Assembly (NCBI RefSeq): GCF_021134715.1
Contig: NC_060021.1
Span: 62,001-126,000, forward strand
DNA from: Daphnia pulex
Taxonomy: Eukaryota > Arthropoda > Branchiopoda > Diplostraca > Daphniidae
Direction: 5' to 3'
DNA: 64,000 nt
Shown one piece after another: positions 21,501-31,112 of the stretch (its first letter is position 1; every line of letters starts with the position of its first letter). The notes under the pieces were generated by a model. It was given only the letters and a program-made list of their open reading frames with translations. It was not told the origin of the DNA and did no database searches. Position numbers and translations under genes: made by a program.

Positions 21501-22787
21501 ATTATGAAGTTCCTCCAATTTCGCTCGTTTATATGCGATCAGTCGATCCTTTGCCTCAATTTTTCGCCTTAGACCCGAATTCTCTTTTGTCAAATGGAAA
21601 TTTTCCCCTGTAATGTCAGTAATTTCACGTTTCTTTTCTTCGAGTTCGTTTTTGGTTGTTGCCAACTCGTCTTGTACATTTTGGTACTGTTGCAGCTTTG
21701 ATGAGGAGTCTGTCAGTTTGGATTGAAGCAGACTCAACTCATTCTCCAAACGTTCTTTATCCAAAACAAATAGATTATTCTCAATCGCTAGGTGCTCAAT
21801 TGTTTCTGTCTGGTTGTTGAGGGATGCTCGAAGTTCTTCCACTTCCGCCTTACTGGATAAAAGAAGACGATCGGTTTCTTCCATTTGTCGCCTCAATTGT
21901 GAATCGTTTTCGGTCAAACGGAGATTTTTCGTTTCGAGTTCAGTAATGGTTATACTCTTTGACTCAAGCTCACGTGTAGCCACGACCAACTCGCGAGTGT
22001 TCAATCGCTGTTCAGCAATGCAAACGCGGAGACGTTCCGATTCCACCTGACCGGATAGAAGAAGTCGATTTGTATGTTCCATTTTTCGCCTGAGCCGCTT
22101 ATCGTTTCTCATCAATCGAAGATTTTTTTTTTGAATTCTAGTAACGGCTCTGTTCCTTAACTCAGGCTCACGTTTAGAAATAGCCAACTTATCATGCACT
22201 GTGTCCAATTGCAGGACATCAAGACGATTCTTTAGTTCCTCCGCTTCCGCCTGACTGGATGCGATCAGTCTATCTCTGTCTTCAACTTTTCGCCTTAGCT
22301 GCGAATCGTCATTTGTCAAGCGGAGATTTTTCTCTTTTATGTCAGAAATTTCACGTTTCTTTTCTTCGAGTTCACTTTTGGTAGTTGCCGACTCGTCTTG
22401 TACATTTTGGTACTGTAGCAGCTTTGACGAGGAGTCTGTCAGTTGTGATTGAAGCAGACTCAACTCATTCACCAAGCGTTCATTTTCCAATACAATCAGG
22501 TGGTTTTCTGCCATCAAACGAAGAAAACTTTGGTTGTTCAAGTCTTCTCCGCTGGGAGTCGAAAATTCATCGTTAATTACAGGTCGGGGAAGTGCATGCT
22601 GGTTAGTGCATGCAAAGTCAGGTTTAATCATATTCAGGTTATCAGCCGAATGCCGAGTTGGTGATTCGGTTAGTCGACTGATGAAGGCATGCAGTGCATT
22701 CACTTGGACTATGAGCTCCAAGATGATATACAGTGCAGCCATAAGCGAAAGCAAAGCCAATATAGTGACTGCCATAAGGAAGATCAT
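18501..22787 (-). CDS. Giant membrane-anchored coiled-coil protein with acidic repeats and two C2-like domains
   Basis: Uninterrupted frame; 1470 codons from an ATG at 22913, but a TATA box lies inside the extension, so Met at 22787 (residue 43 of the long form) is preferred (1428 aa). Order, in long-form numbering: anchor at 43-68 (MIFLMAVTILALLSLMAAL); coiled coil about 130-640 with at least two copies of the unit ELESKSITI..END.QLRR; a linker rich in Glu, Pro, Ser and Lys with a roughly 110-130-residue repeat (GETELLEI..ETIIPEE..EQVEEQPSK, several copies); C2-like A about 943-1075 (VVRGVDLPEAKDSEKYYVSV, SQPEWNKDFTIKT); a linker repeat; C2-like B about 1216-1342 (VVRGVNFPEAKDSDQYYVSI). It ends in LSDILDTMDSWF, echoed by LLDNLDVILSSF in the gene at 42743. 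The layout suggests a tether reaching from one membrane to another surface, which is inference only. Confidence 0.8.
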   Translation of the reverse strand: MIFLMAVTILALLSLMAALYIILELIVQVNALHAFISRLTESPTRHSADNLNMIKPDFACTNQHALPRPVINDEFSTPSGEDLNNQSFLRLMAENHLIVLENERLVNELSLLQSQLTDSSSKLLQYQNVQDESATTKSELEEKKREISDIKEKNLRLTNDDSQLRRKVEDRDRLIASSQAEAEELKNRLDVLQLDTVHDKLAISKREPELRNRAVTRIQKKNLRLMRNDKRLRRKMEHTNRLLLSGQVESERLRVCIAEQRLNTRELVVATRELESKSITITELETKNLRLTENDSQLRRQMEETDRLLLSSKAEVEELRASLNNQTETIEHLAIENNLFVLDKERLENELSLLQSKLTDSSSKLQQYQNVQDELATTKNELEEKKREITDITGENFHLTKENSGLRRKIEAKDRLIAYKRAKLEELHNYHEEKKLHKVHNELASSQRALVSKNRAIIKLQEQNQESRAELEQLKTCLSEQQLDTRELAVATREVESKSITISELEAKNLSLTENDSQLRRKIEDTNRLLLSSKAEVDELRVSLNNQTDTIEQLGDQMSSLTPRNGEKNGIEVEKPNEIPAAIEQVETLQNNPESLKDQTREAIYATESLSDEMPADNQELEAPKEPVSEPKHIPVEVRPSNQQLETDEKQPKSLTESLAEIIDDDTGNVTNTDQQVLGETELLEITEELIIPEEKSEQVEEQPSKDQSDKSTDNQFRHQPQDPQFQPQDPQFQPLIPEKPELLNDQTMDEKPEEPSPEIVSKPKETPVGVPASKGRPETDEKRPEPKSLPDNWQKTIDDTGNVTKIDPVGETELLEIAKETIIPEESEQVEEQPSKAQSNKSTDNQFLHKPENPQVQSQIPEKPDSFNKNDNQPRHIPEDPHALPPNPEKSDSKTENQNPKHFQIRVVRGVDLPEAKDSEKYYVSVSTRVQKWCGTIREHDNKKVSKTKTIRGSQPEWNKDFTIKTQNPEECLITIKLKKSSKLGLKTSTVGSNVIYVSDIKVNQVNRLRLFKQIFKPLGNAYVELQIEYPLPEVIHSPENVFKPKETPAEVPASNEQLETDEKKPEPKSPTENLQQTIDYDKIMTNKDPVLSETDELLEMAEETIIPEVEQQPTKAQSKTTDNQPRQVPKEPHALPPNTEKSQLVQNRAMDEKTEAAKPHPDCKQGKRTPKNFQIKVVRGVNFPEAKDSDQYYVSIRVEEWHGMNRVQSKKIKTKIIRGSQPEWNQNFTIKTRNPEKWMMVIKLKKLSKWGLKTSITVFSFVICVHKMKVNEINRLKLYDCYFPAGEACLEVEYKIDYLPEVIPSSKIVSEPKETPAEIPPSSEHELETDEKKPEPESPTDNIHQTIDDTGNVTNEDAEVGETEAKEFQKVVEQQPASAEAESLPQQSTDGYQPTERNYMNNLFVNPSPAPKKTLSDILDTMDSWF

Positions 22788-22913
22788 TTTCACTGCTGTT
22801 AGATGGTTTGTTTGCAATTGAAAACTGCGATGTTGACTATTGCCGTTGGGGTTGCCTTTATAGACTTGCCAGGGGGAATTCCGTTTAGCACTGTCCATTT
22901 CCACCGATTTCAT
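22788..22913 (-). promoter_or_regulatory. Core promoter and 5' UTR block of the giant gene (TATA at 22857-22862)
   Basis: Near-identical to the block before the KH gene: TATAAAGGCAACCCCAACGG then AGTCAACATCGCAGTT on minus. Transcription from this TATA would start near 22825, downstream of the upstream ATG at 22913. That makes Met at 22787 the first usable start codon. Confidence 0.65.
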
Positions 22914-23623
22914 CAGATTTCTACTTATGTTTATACTATTTAACTTTTTGTATTAAATTGTAATCATACTTTAAGGTGTAACGAACATTGTTCAATTAGT
23001 TTAAAATTTATTGCAATTCATTTTAATCATTTAATTTCATTTTGAAATGAAGTTTATTCGGAATTCCGGTTGGGATTCAAATTTTGCCGGTCTGGACATG
23101 TCTGGAAAACGACAGGGCGCCCGTAGCGGTAAGTTCATCAACTAATAAGAATAAAAGTTTAAGAATTACGTATCATTTTTCATTGAATTAAGAATTAAGA
23201 TTCTAAGGCAATCATTTCCGTGTTTTTCTGGAGCATTATTTTGGTTTTAGTTGGATTTTTAAAAAGGATGACGAGTTGCTGTTGCCCTAAAACTGATATT
23301 TACGAAATGATAAATTAGGTTACAGGGACCCGTCAATTCGTTAATTTTATCGTCTGCGTGTTGTTTAGCCCGTTTAGCCTAATGCAAGCGTGTAACGAGG
23401 TAAGCCGCGTAGCTGTTAAGGTCGTTAAGGTAAAATTTTAAGAATTTGAATTTCAGTTACTCCACACTCAACTCAGATGCCGTGAAACTTTGGATACCGT
23501 CTCACCAAATATTGTATGACGGACATTTTACCGTAAATTAAAATCAGAAACAAAACTCGTTAACGTTAATCTCTTTTTCTTTTAATTGGTTTATTTTGAG
23601 ATCTTTTTTAGAAATTTACTCAG
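22914..23623. other. Duplicated upstream flank; ends at the foldback element
   Basis: Aligns with 12691-13340. Similarity stops near 23605, essentially at the left end of the foldback element. No coding sequence. Confidence 0.6.
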
Positions 23624-26600
23624 AACAAAGTTCACTTGTTAGTTTTATGCAAATTTTCCGGAAGTATACCGGAAGTAAGCGATAGCGCCTCAACCATTAG
23701 GCTGCCGACCAAATAAAACAAATATTCGTGATCTACGTCAAATTTGGGGTCTATTAGATGTAATTTAAACGAAATCCAGAATTTGGCCAAAAACCGAGAA
23801 TTTTCCTGAACTATATAGTTCAGGGAAATGCTCAAAACCGGAAGTACGAAAACGTACAAAACAAAACATGAACTTTACCACAAACTTGACGAGGATCACG
23901 AATATGTGGTTCTTTTGTGCGTTGAATGAATAGTTACTGAACTACTGACTGAAAAGTGTAAACCGGAAGTAGAAAAAAAAAGCAATTATCGAAAATTTAA
24001 CAAGTGAGCTTTGTTGGGGGAATAATAATCGTCAGTTATCACTAAATATTTCAACAAAATAACTGTCGATAAATGTTTAAAGAGATGTTCAAAGTAACAG
24101 AAACTGACTGTTTTGACAGCTGTTTAGACTGCAAATTATCAAAAAGCCATCTAGCGTTAGAAAAAAGAAGCGTCCAACTAAACTTTGTTTGCGCGCAAGA
24201 AGGGCCTAATTTTGGAAACTATTACACAGACACAGTCTAACGCAACTAGACTATTGGTAGATAACCTAAGAAAATAAGTCAATTGTTGGGTACCTAGGCA
24301 TAATCCCGTGGTGAGTGACTGCAGGTGTGTAACAGCTGACGGAAGCGATCTTGAAGTGGTCCAGAAACTTGCCAAGTCGCCAGGGAAGTAAAACAAATCT
24401 TGTTTAAAAGCAGTGAAGCTAGATGAGCGTGCGTCGCGAAGATAAGGATGGAGAAGAATGTTGTTGAAAATCCTTCTTCCGTCATGGACAAAGGTCAGCA
24501 TTGGCAAAAGAATCTCCGTGCTCTGTAAAAACAAATTTTTACATTATTGAAAATATAACAAAGAATAAAGCATTTACCATTTACCTTTTTTAAGAAGCAC
24601 ACTGAAATGCTCACGATGAAAAAACTGTAAAAATTGAATTCACAGCAACAAACAGCATTACTCCTTAGGTTGATGTAAATTTCCTGATGTCACAGAAAGT
24701 GTCATGAAGTATTGCAGTAGCATGGTGATGGGTGGTATTGATGCTTATCATATGGGTGATGAATTTAGTAAGGCATTTAACTTTCATCAAGCAGATCCGG
24801 TACATGTGCATACACATGGCAGGTTATTCACTCCACACGCTTCATGTCTCTGAAACTGCAAGTGGCAATGGGACAAGGAAATTCTATATGTTACTTATAA
24901 ATTGACATAAATTTACCCATGAGAAATAAAACTGTACCTATTTCAAAGCTGGGTCACCTTCTAAACAGAAGTAAAAACATCCATAACAACAAACATGCTG
25001 TTGCAGGGTGCGCCACAAAAATTGCAAGATTCAGAAAAGTCTTATGGTTCAGGATACATATGTAATAATAAGAAAATCTGAATTGTAATGGTCTGGTAGC
25101 AGTAATGGGGAAATACCTTATCTCGGCAGATTTGTTTTCCACTACATGTGATCTTTAAACATGAGTTTTAGGCTTTTGACAGCATGATGGGGCTAATGAA
25201 TGGAAGTTGACTGAGCGCTAAGTCAACTTGTTGGAATGACTTACACTGACAGTATGCATCTAGAAGACTAGAATTTGAAGAAATAAGTTGGTATAAAAAT
25301 AAGTAAACTAGGTCAAGATAAACCTACACATGATACGAAATTCAATTTGGTAATTGAAATCACAGGAATAAAAGTATAAATTAGCTACAGCTTTGTTTTG
25401 CCCTTTTCGGCTTCGTCTCGTTTGTAACAACAACATAGGCGACACTGGCGACATCTTGAGTTTTGAATCCTAAGTTGGTTGCACAGTCGCAGCTCAAATT
25501 ATCGGAGTTCTATTGTCTCGTAGTGGAATTCTACTGTCGAGCACTGGAGTTCTATTGTCGGGTATTTTAAAATAAAATATTGGGATTCTATTGTCGGGCA
25601 TCTTTAATAATATTGCAACCAACTTAGGATTCAAAACTCATTACCAGATGTCGCTAGTGTCGCCCTTGTTGTGTTTACATCGTGAAACCAGGAAAAAAGG
25701 GGTGAAACAATTGGATGCGAATTAATACTTATATTCCTGTGATTTCATATACCAAATTGAACTTCGTATCATGTGTAGGTTTATCTTGACCTGGTTCCCT
25801 TATTTTTATACTGTACCAACTTATTTCTTCAAATTCTAGTCTTAGATGCATACTGTCAGTGTCAGTCATTCCAACAAGTTGACTTAGCGCTCAGTCAATT
25901 TCCATCCATTAGGCCCATCATGCTGTCAAAAGACTAAAACTCATGTTTGAAGATCACATGTAGTGGAAAACAAATCTGCTGAGATAAGGTATTTCCCCAT
26001 TACTGCTACCAGACCATTACAATTCAGATTTTCTTATTATTACATAGGTATCCTGAACCATAAGACTTTTTTTTTTTTTACAGAGCACGTAAAAGATCCT
26101 AATAAGCCAATGCTGACCTTTGTCCATGACGGAAGAGGGACATTCAGCAACGTTCTGCTCCATCCTTATCTTCCCGACGTTCACTCATCTAGCTTCACTG
26201 CTTTTGCTGCTACAACTTGTCTTACTTCACTGACGAGTTGGAACACTTCAGTGGTCGCTACCCCTTTGCTGTTACACACCTGCAGTCACTCACCACGGGA
26301 TTATGCCTAGGTACCCAACAATTGACTTATTTTCTTAGGTTATCTACCAATAGTCTAGTTGCGTTAGACTGTGTCTATGTAATAGTTTCCAAAATTAGGC
26401 CCTTCTTGCGCGCAAACAAAGTTTAGTTGGACGCTTCTTTTTTCTAACGCTAGATGGCTTTTTGATAATTTGCAGTCTAAACAGCTGTCAAAACAGTCAG
26501 TTTCTGTTACTTTGAACATCTCTTTAAACATTTATCGACAGTTATTTTGTTGAAATATTTAGTGATAACTGACGATTATTATTCCCCCAACAAAGCTCAC

Positions 26601-26977
26601 TTGTTAAATTTTCGATAATTGCTTTTTTTTTCTACTTCCGGTTTACACTTTTCAGTCAGTAGTTCAGTAAATATTCATCTGACGCACAAAAGAACCACAT
26701 ATTCGTGATCCTCGTCGAATTTGTGGTAAAGTTCATGTTTCGTTTTGTACGTTTTCTTACTTCCGGCTTTGAAAATTTTCCTGGACTATAGTTCAGGAAA
26801 ATTCTCGATTTTGGCCAAATTTTGGATTTCGTTTAAATCACACCTAATCGACCCCAAATTTCATGGAGATCACGAATATGTGGTTTATTTTGACGACAGC
26901 TCAATGGTTGAGGCGCTGTGGCTACTTCCGGTTTACTTCCGGAATTTTTTTTTATAGACTAGCAAGTGAGCTTTGTT
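23624..26977. mobile_element. Foldback element: very large imperfect palindrome
   Basis: The two halves are reverse complements, so the whole 3.35 kb could fold on itself. The left end AACAAAGTTCACTTG mirrors the right end CAAGTGAGCTTTGTT. Matching pairs include 23640-23930 with 26660-26960, 24115-24530 with 26095-26475, and 25030-25350 with 25750-26070. The inner arms (about 25430-25490 and 25612-25670) continue to a loop of about 120 bp holding four copies of TTCTATTGTCG. The left arm carries about 450-500 bp (near 24535-25030) that the right arm lacks, or has lost. Both arms keep a similar frame (PMLTFVHDGR, CLGTQQLTYFLRLSTNSLVALD), too short and damaged for me to assign to a transposase. 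Several GGAAGT..CCGGAAGT motifs lie near both ends. No target duplication was identified. Confidence 0.8.
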
Positions 26978-28074
26978 ATGTGTACAGTTTTCAATATTGT
27001 TAGCTAGATTTTAAGCAATTTAAAGCGCGCCTTTAAAGTTTTGAGCCAAAAATAACAGATCGATGTACCTACATGTATTATGTAACTTTTATTGGCATGT
27101 CACTTAATAAGAATTTTTTCTCTTTCTTCAGATGATGCAGAGGAGACGTCGAGAAGATTGACACCAAAACATCGCCGGTATCTCCAAAGTGTCAGCGCGG
27201 ATCATTATTTGTTGTTGGTAATATGTGTTAGTGTTAGTTAACCTGTTGGTTGCCACGCCTTTGTTCTCCCCTGCTCCTTAGCACGGGCTGCGTGCGCTGT
27301 TCGGCCTCGTGGTTTTCATGCCGAGGGGTCGGAAAGTCGCACCAGCCCAAAACTTGCCGCAAGGCGCCTGTTAGGCAATGCACCATACCTAGTTCCCCTT
27401 TGTCGATGCGGTGATGGATTCTTCTGTCACCGTGTCAGCCCGGACTTGTCAGCAATGGCAAGTTCCACCTTGGCCATAGATCCTTCAGACGTGGCGCGTA
27501 GAATAGTAGAGAGCAACCTACGGGTTGTATGGCGTGGCAGCCAACGGGTTAACTTGTATGTATGTGATTGTAAAATGTGGTGGAATTGTGGGTGGAGGTG
27601 GGACAATAAAGCAATTCCTTTTAATGTTTTTGTTTGCTATGTTTCATAACTTGTAATAAAGTATTTGTGTATTTTTTACAACTTTCAAGTTTTACATAAG
27701 TAATAGGCAAGCAACTGATAAACTCCACATTCTTCAAATAAACTTCTATGATAAACCACACATTATCTGCAGCTCTTTTGTTACGCCAACTTAAGTTAAA
27801 AAGAGAGCTGTCAACATCAATCAATTTTAGTAAACACCACACAGTACGTCTCTTTCGTAACTTGCCCTGTAAATGAAATTTGTCCAAACACAAGAATATG
27901 TCGGAATGCGGAGAGACTAAAGCAATAATCACCTCCAACATGCGAAATAGGAAAGACCCAACCAAAATAAGAAAACGTCGCAATGTCTCAAGGCTTTTAG
28001 GTGGCAAGAGAAGTCGTACACAATGATAACCCAGGTTAAAAAAAAAAAACATTTCCCTATTAAAGATCAACAAT
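26978..28074. other. Intergenic, possible transcript 3' end
   Basis: A GC-richer stretch at about 27120-27600 ends in AATAAA near 27605, so it may be the 3' end of a plus-strand transcript. I could not assign a protein to it. The rest is AT-rich flank of the tyrosine-rich pseudogene. Confidence 0.3.
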
Positions 28075-28800
28075 TCCCAGTGACTATACTTCGGAGCTTC
28101 GGTGTAGTTGGTCGGAGCAGCGTAGGTAGTGTTATAATACTCAGGTGCCTTGGTAGTGTAGTACATAGAGGCCTCGGTGTAGCATAAGTTGTGGTGTAGT
28201 AAACTGAAGCCTAGGTGTAGTATTCCGATTCAACGTAGTACGAAGGAGCAGCCGCTGTGTAGTAAGTTGGGGCTGCGTAGTACTTGGCCGCCTCAGTTGT
28301 AGTTGTGTAGCTTAGGGCAGAGTAATACTTCGGGGCTTCGGTGTAGAGGCTCAGGGAAGCACAAGTTGTGGTGTAATACTCTGGGAGCATTGTTGGTGTA
28401 GTACTTGGGCGGCTCGGTGTAGTATTCAGCCGCTTTGGTGGTGTAATAAGTTGGAGCCTCGGTGTAGTAGCTAGGAACTAGGTAATACTTGGGAGCCTCG
28501 ATGCAGCAAGCTGGGGCAACATACGTGTAATACTCTGGTGACTTGGTGGTTTTAGTACTTGGGAGCTTCGGTGTAGTACGTTTGATGTTGTAACTCGGGG
28601 CAGCATCAGCTTCGGTGTAATACTCTGGAGCCTTGGTGGTGTAGTAATAGTGTGCCTCAGTGTAGTAACCGGTTCTTGCGAATGTTGTCGTTGTGTAGCA
28701 AGGCGGCGGCGTGGTGCTTCGGTATCCGCCATACCCAGGAGACATCGGTACACCAGTGATCGACCCAGCCTTCAACGATACGGCAAACGGCGACATCACG
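28075..28800 (-). pseudogene. Tyrosine-rich YYTTKAP repeat protein gene, disrupted
   Basis: On the minus strand the body exon starts near 28800 with a damaged signal-peptide end, then GSITGVPMSPGYGGY and a run of tyrosine-rich units (YYTTKAPEYYTEA, CIEAPKYYLVPSYYTEAP, YYTTKAAEYYTEPPKYY). The repeat continues to about 28075 (APEYYNTTYAAPTNYTEAP), but only by changing frame at least twice (near 28570 and near 28400). Its first exon is a relic at 28905-28950 without a start codon. In Daphnia, secreted repeat proteins of this type are probably cuticle or matrix proteins (inference). Broken by frameshifts and loss of the start. Confidence 0.75.
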
Positions 28801-28904
28801 ACATCACATCAACTATGCGGTAAATAATTTGAACATTAATATTCAATATGGTACATAAACAGATAAAAAACAAATAATTTATAAAAACTCCGTGAAACAG
28901 AATA

Positions 28905-28950
28905 TTTACCCGATTGCGTACTGATAATCCGACGAAGAATGCACTTGATA
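28905..28950 (-). pseudogene. First-exon relic of the tyrosine-rich gene, fused to AIFM1 sequence
   Basis: Reads GTGCATTCTTCGTCGGATTA, then a donor-like GGGTAAAT on minus, matching exon 1 at 30980-31000 and 30715-30755. The ATGG before the donor is lost. It directly abuts the AIFM1-like exon on its 5' side, so it no longer has its own promoter. Confidence 0.6.
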
Positions 28951-30015
28951 ACAGTGCACTGCAGTTTTTCATCCATGTTTCTTTGCCAGTATTGTTCTCT
29001 CCAGCCAATCGCCCAGATACAACAGCATGGTGAACATGTTCCATACAACAGCGACCCAATTTGATATCACAAAAGAACGTAACATCTCCAGTCTAATAAA
29101 AAATAAAGTCCAAACCCAATAATTAAAATCTAATTTAACAAGAACTTCATATACTATCTAACAACAACATTAGAGCAGTCAATGTTAGTCAAGTTTTAAT
29201 CACAATAGCACAATTAATATGAAATAAAATGTTCAAGGATTCTTACCAAACAAACGTTCGATTGTGCTTCAAGTTCGGTATTCACTCGATAACCACCAAA
29301 ATCTCCTCTCCTCTCTTTCCAAACCAAAAGCAACAGCCAAATCCGTGTTTACGTCCCAACCGACAGCAGCGACGACATGGTCAGTTTAAATCTGCTGAAA
29401 TAATTTTTAGATTTTAATTAACATCGCTAAAACATGTACAGAAATAACTGTTTACCTTTTGACCATTGTTTAAGGACAATGCAACCTTGTAGTCTTCCAA
29501 AATTACACCCTCCACATTAGCTTTGAGCAAAACATTAACACTTTCCGCTTTCACCTTCTCGGTTGTTCATTGGCTCAAATATTTAGGAGAACGGAGAACT
29601 CGACCTATGTTACCGCCATCGATATTGCGGAACAGCGCTACGTGTTCTTGGTCTTGGGCATCTTTAAGGGAACCGCTCAGGGATTGGAAAAGATTTTCGT
29701 GTAACACCTAACAAGAAAGGCCATTTTTAGAGGAATTCGTAGAACTAATTCTAATCGTAGAACTAATTCACAGAAATAAATTGCTAGCAGTTTAAATAGA
29801 CTCTTAGATACTATCGAGCAGGAGGATTAAAAAGTTATTCAGCATTCCATAAAGGTGTTATCATTGAGACTTTTAAAGACAAATTTCGTTTGGCATAAAA
29901 TGTTTACCTGTGGCAATAACGCACTTGTCGTAGGTGATGGTACGGCCATCGTCAAGTGCGGCTTGCCGACCGACAATGTCAAGTTTAACGGCACGGTGTA
30001 CACGTACGGAATATG
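28950..30015 (-). pseudogene. AIFM1: AIFM1 (apoptosis-inducing factor) fragment, several broken exons
   Basis: Four exon-like blocks on the minus strand match the mitochondrial flavoprotein AIF in order. (a) About 29908-30015: KLDIVGRQAALDDGRTITYD and CVIATG, the FAD-domain end. (b) 29456-about 29702: NIDGGNIGRV..PKYLSQ, stop, TTEKVKAESVNVLL and following. (c) 29247-about 29382: DHVVAAVGWDVNTDLA, then GGYRVNTELEAQSNV in a shifted frame. (d) About 28950-29088: [13 protein letters not shown] and [15 protein letters not shown]. Damage: TGA at 29567-29569 where AIF has Trp (NWT), a frameshift in block c, and no exon for the GG-start NAD-binding part between a and b. N- and C-terminal parts are missing, and block d fuses into a tyrosine-rich gene exon. 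A non-functional duplicated fragment. Confidence 0.85.
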
Positions 30016-30239
30016 TTATCTTTGCTATTCAATTCGACGCGATTGCAGTCGAATTCGTCTTCTTCGAAAGACAGACAAGGAACGAAAACAAGTCATTTGT
30101 ACATGTTGCACAAGATTACAATAATTAAGAACTCACCTTCACTTTTTGCCGTTCCACTGTTTGAAACGAAGTTTATTCGAAACTTCGGGGTTGCCGTGTT
30201 GGGTGTCGGAGAAGCTCACTTGACCAATTTCTGTCGTAC

Positions 30240-30605
30240 TTTGGCGCTCCAGTGTAGAATTCGTTAGCTTTGGTGATGTAATAAGCTGGAGCCTCAGTGT
30301 CGTAGGTTGGGGCAGCATACGTAGTTGCGTAGTCTCAGTAGGTGCCTCGGTGTAGTACTGTAGCGCTTTGGTAGTGTAGCTCGAGGAGCAGCACAAGTTG
30401 TGATGTAATAATTTGGATCCTTGGTGATTTAACTGTAAATCCAACAGTGCAACCTCGGTGTAGTATCTGGTCGTTGCGTATGTTGTTGTGTAGTAAGGTG
30501 GTGGCGTTGCGGTTTGGTATCCGCCTTATCCAGGAAACGTCGGTACACCAGTAGTCGACCCAGCCATCGACGATACAACAACCAATAGCAGCATGACGGC
30601 ATAGT
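30240..30605 (-). pseudogene. Second tyrosine-rich repeat gene copy, exon 2
   Basis: With an acceptor near 30612 the exon reads VNYAVMLLLVVVSSMAGSTT then GVPTFPG, a good signal peptide and mature start. A TAA stop then interrupts PG-GGY. Afterwards PPPYYTTTYATTRYYTE and further fragments follow in shifting frames. Its exon 1 relic at 30715-30800 has ACG in place of the start codon. The original two-exon design is clear: exon 1 supplies ATG G, exon 2 the rest. Confidence 0.75.
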
Positions 30606-30714
30606 TAACTAGACAATATTAAATATTCAACAATATAACGGACACATTATCAAATAGAACAAATGGAAATTGATACAAAATTCCACGTAGAAAAACAGAT
30701 TATTTACCCGTGAT

Positions 30715-30880
30715 TGCGACCTAGTAATACGACGAAGAATGCAGTTGTTGCCAGGTCGGAGATGCTCACTCGATTGACTTATGTTGCCTTTTCTCTTTCC
30801 TTTTGAAAGATTTTCTCTCGTGGTCGACATCAACGGTACAACACCCAACAGCAACACAATGCCATAATTAACAGTGCATT
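30715..30880 (-). pseudogene. Chimera: exon-2 start of one tyrosine-rich copy joined to exon 1 of the next
   Basis: From the minus strand: 30880-30825 reads VNYGIVLLLGVVPL, the signal-peptide start of exon 2. It then runs straight into GAGTGAGCATCTCCGAC and the exon-1 leader down to 30715, where ATCATGG has become ATCACGG. This is the scar of unequal exchange between tandem copies. Confidence 0.65.
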
Positions 30881-30978
30881 AAAAACAATCGGAAATTATT
30901 TTTCGAAGGTAACTAGTCGTACCAAAAACTAATAACAAGATGGAATAGATTTACAACTCGAAATAAAAATGAACATTT

Positions 30979-31080
30979 ACCCATGATTGCGAACTGTTAT
31001 TACGACGAAATATGGAGTTATTGCCGTGTCGGAGATGCTCACTCGACTGATCCCTGTCAACTTTTCTCTCGCCTTTTATA
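30979..31080 (-). promoter_or_regulatory. Core promoter plus exon 1 of a tyrosine-rich gene copy (TATA and TCAGT initiator)
   Basis: On minus: TATAAAA at plus 31074-31080, and an arthropod initiator TCAGTCG at plus 31044-31050, placing the initiator A about 32 bp from the TATA start. Then a leader of about 60 nt and ATG at plus 30982-30984 followed by G and a GTAAAT donor. This is the only copy here with promoter, start codon and donor all intact. The exon 2 that follows is truncated. Confidence 0.7.
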
Positions 31081-31112
31081 CAATTTTTTCTCACCCCTCC
31101 TCTTAAGCCTAA

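Noticed and set aside
22788-22913. Counting the upstream 42 codons of the giant gene as conserved protein
   Set aside because: The conservation is at DNA level over a TATA block, and the block is non-coding in the 42743 paralogue.
24178-24534. Frame PMLTFVHDGR and following in the foldback arms as a functional gene
   Set aside because: Both arm copies are short and differ by frameshifts and a long indel, and no transposase motif is recognisable.
25505-25600. TTCTATTGTCG repeats as a possible CRISPR-like array
   Set aside because: Units are short and imperfect, spacers irregular, and they lie in the loop of a eukaryotic foldback element.
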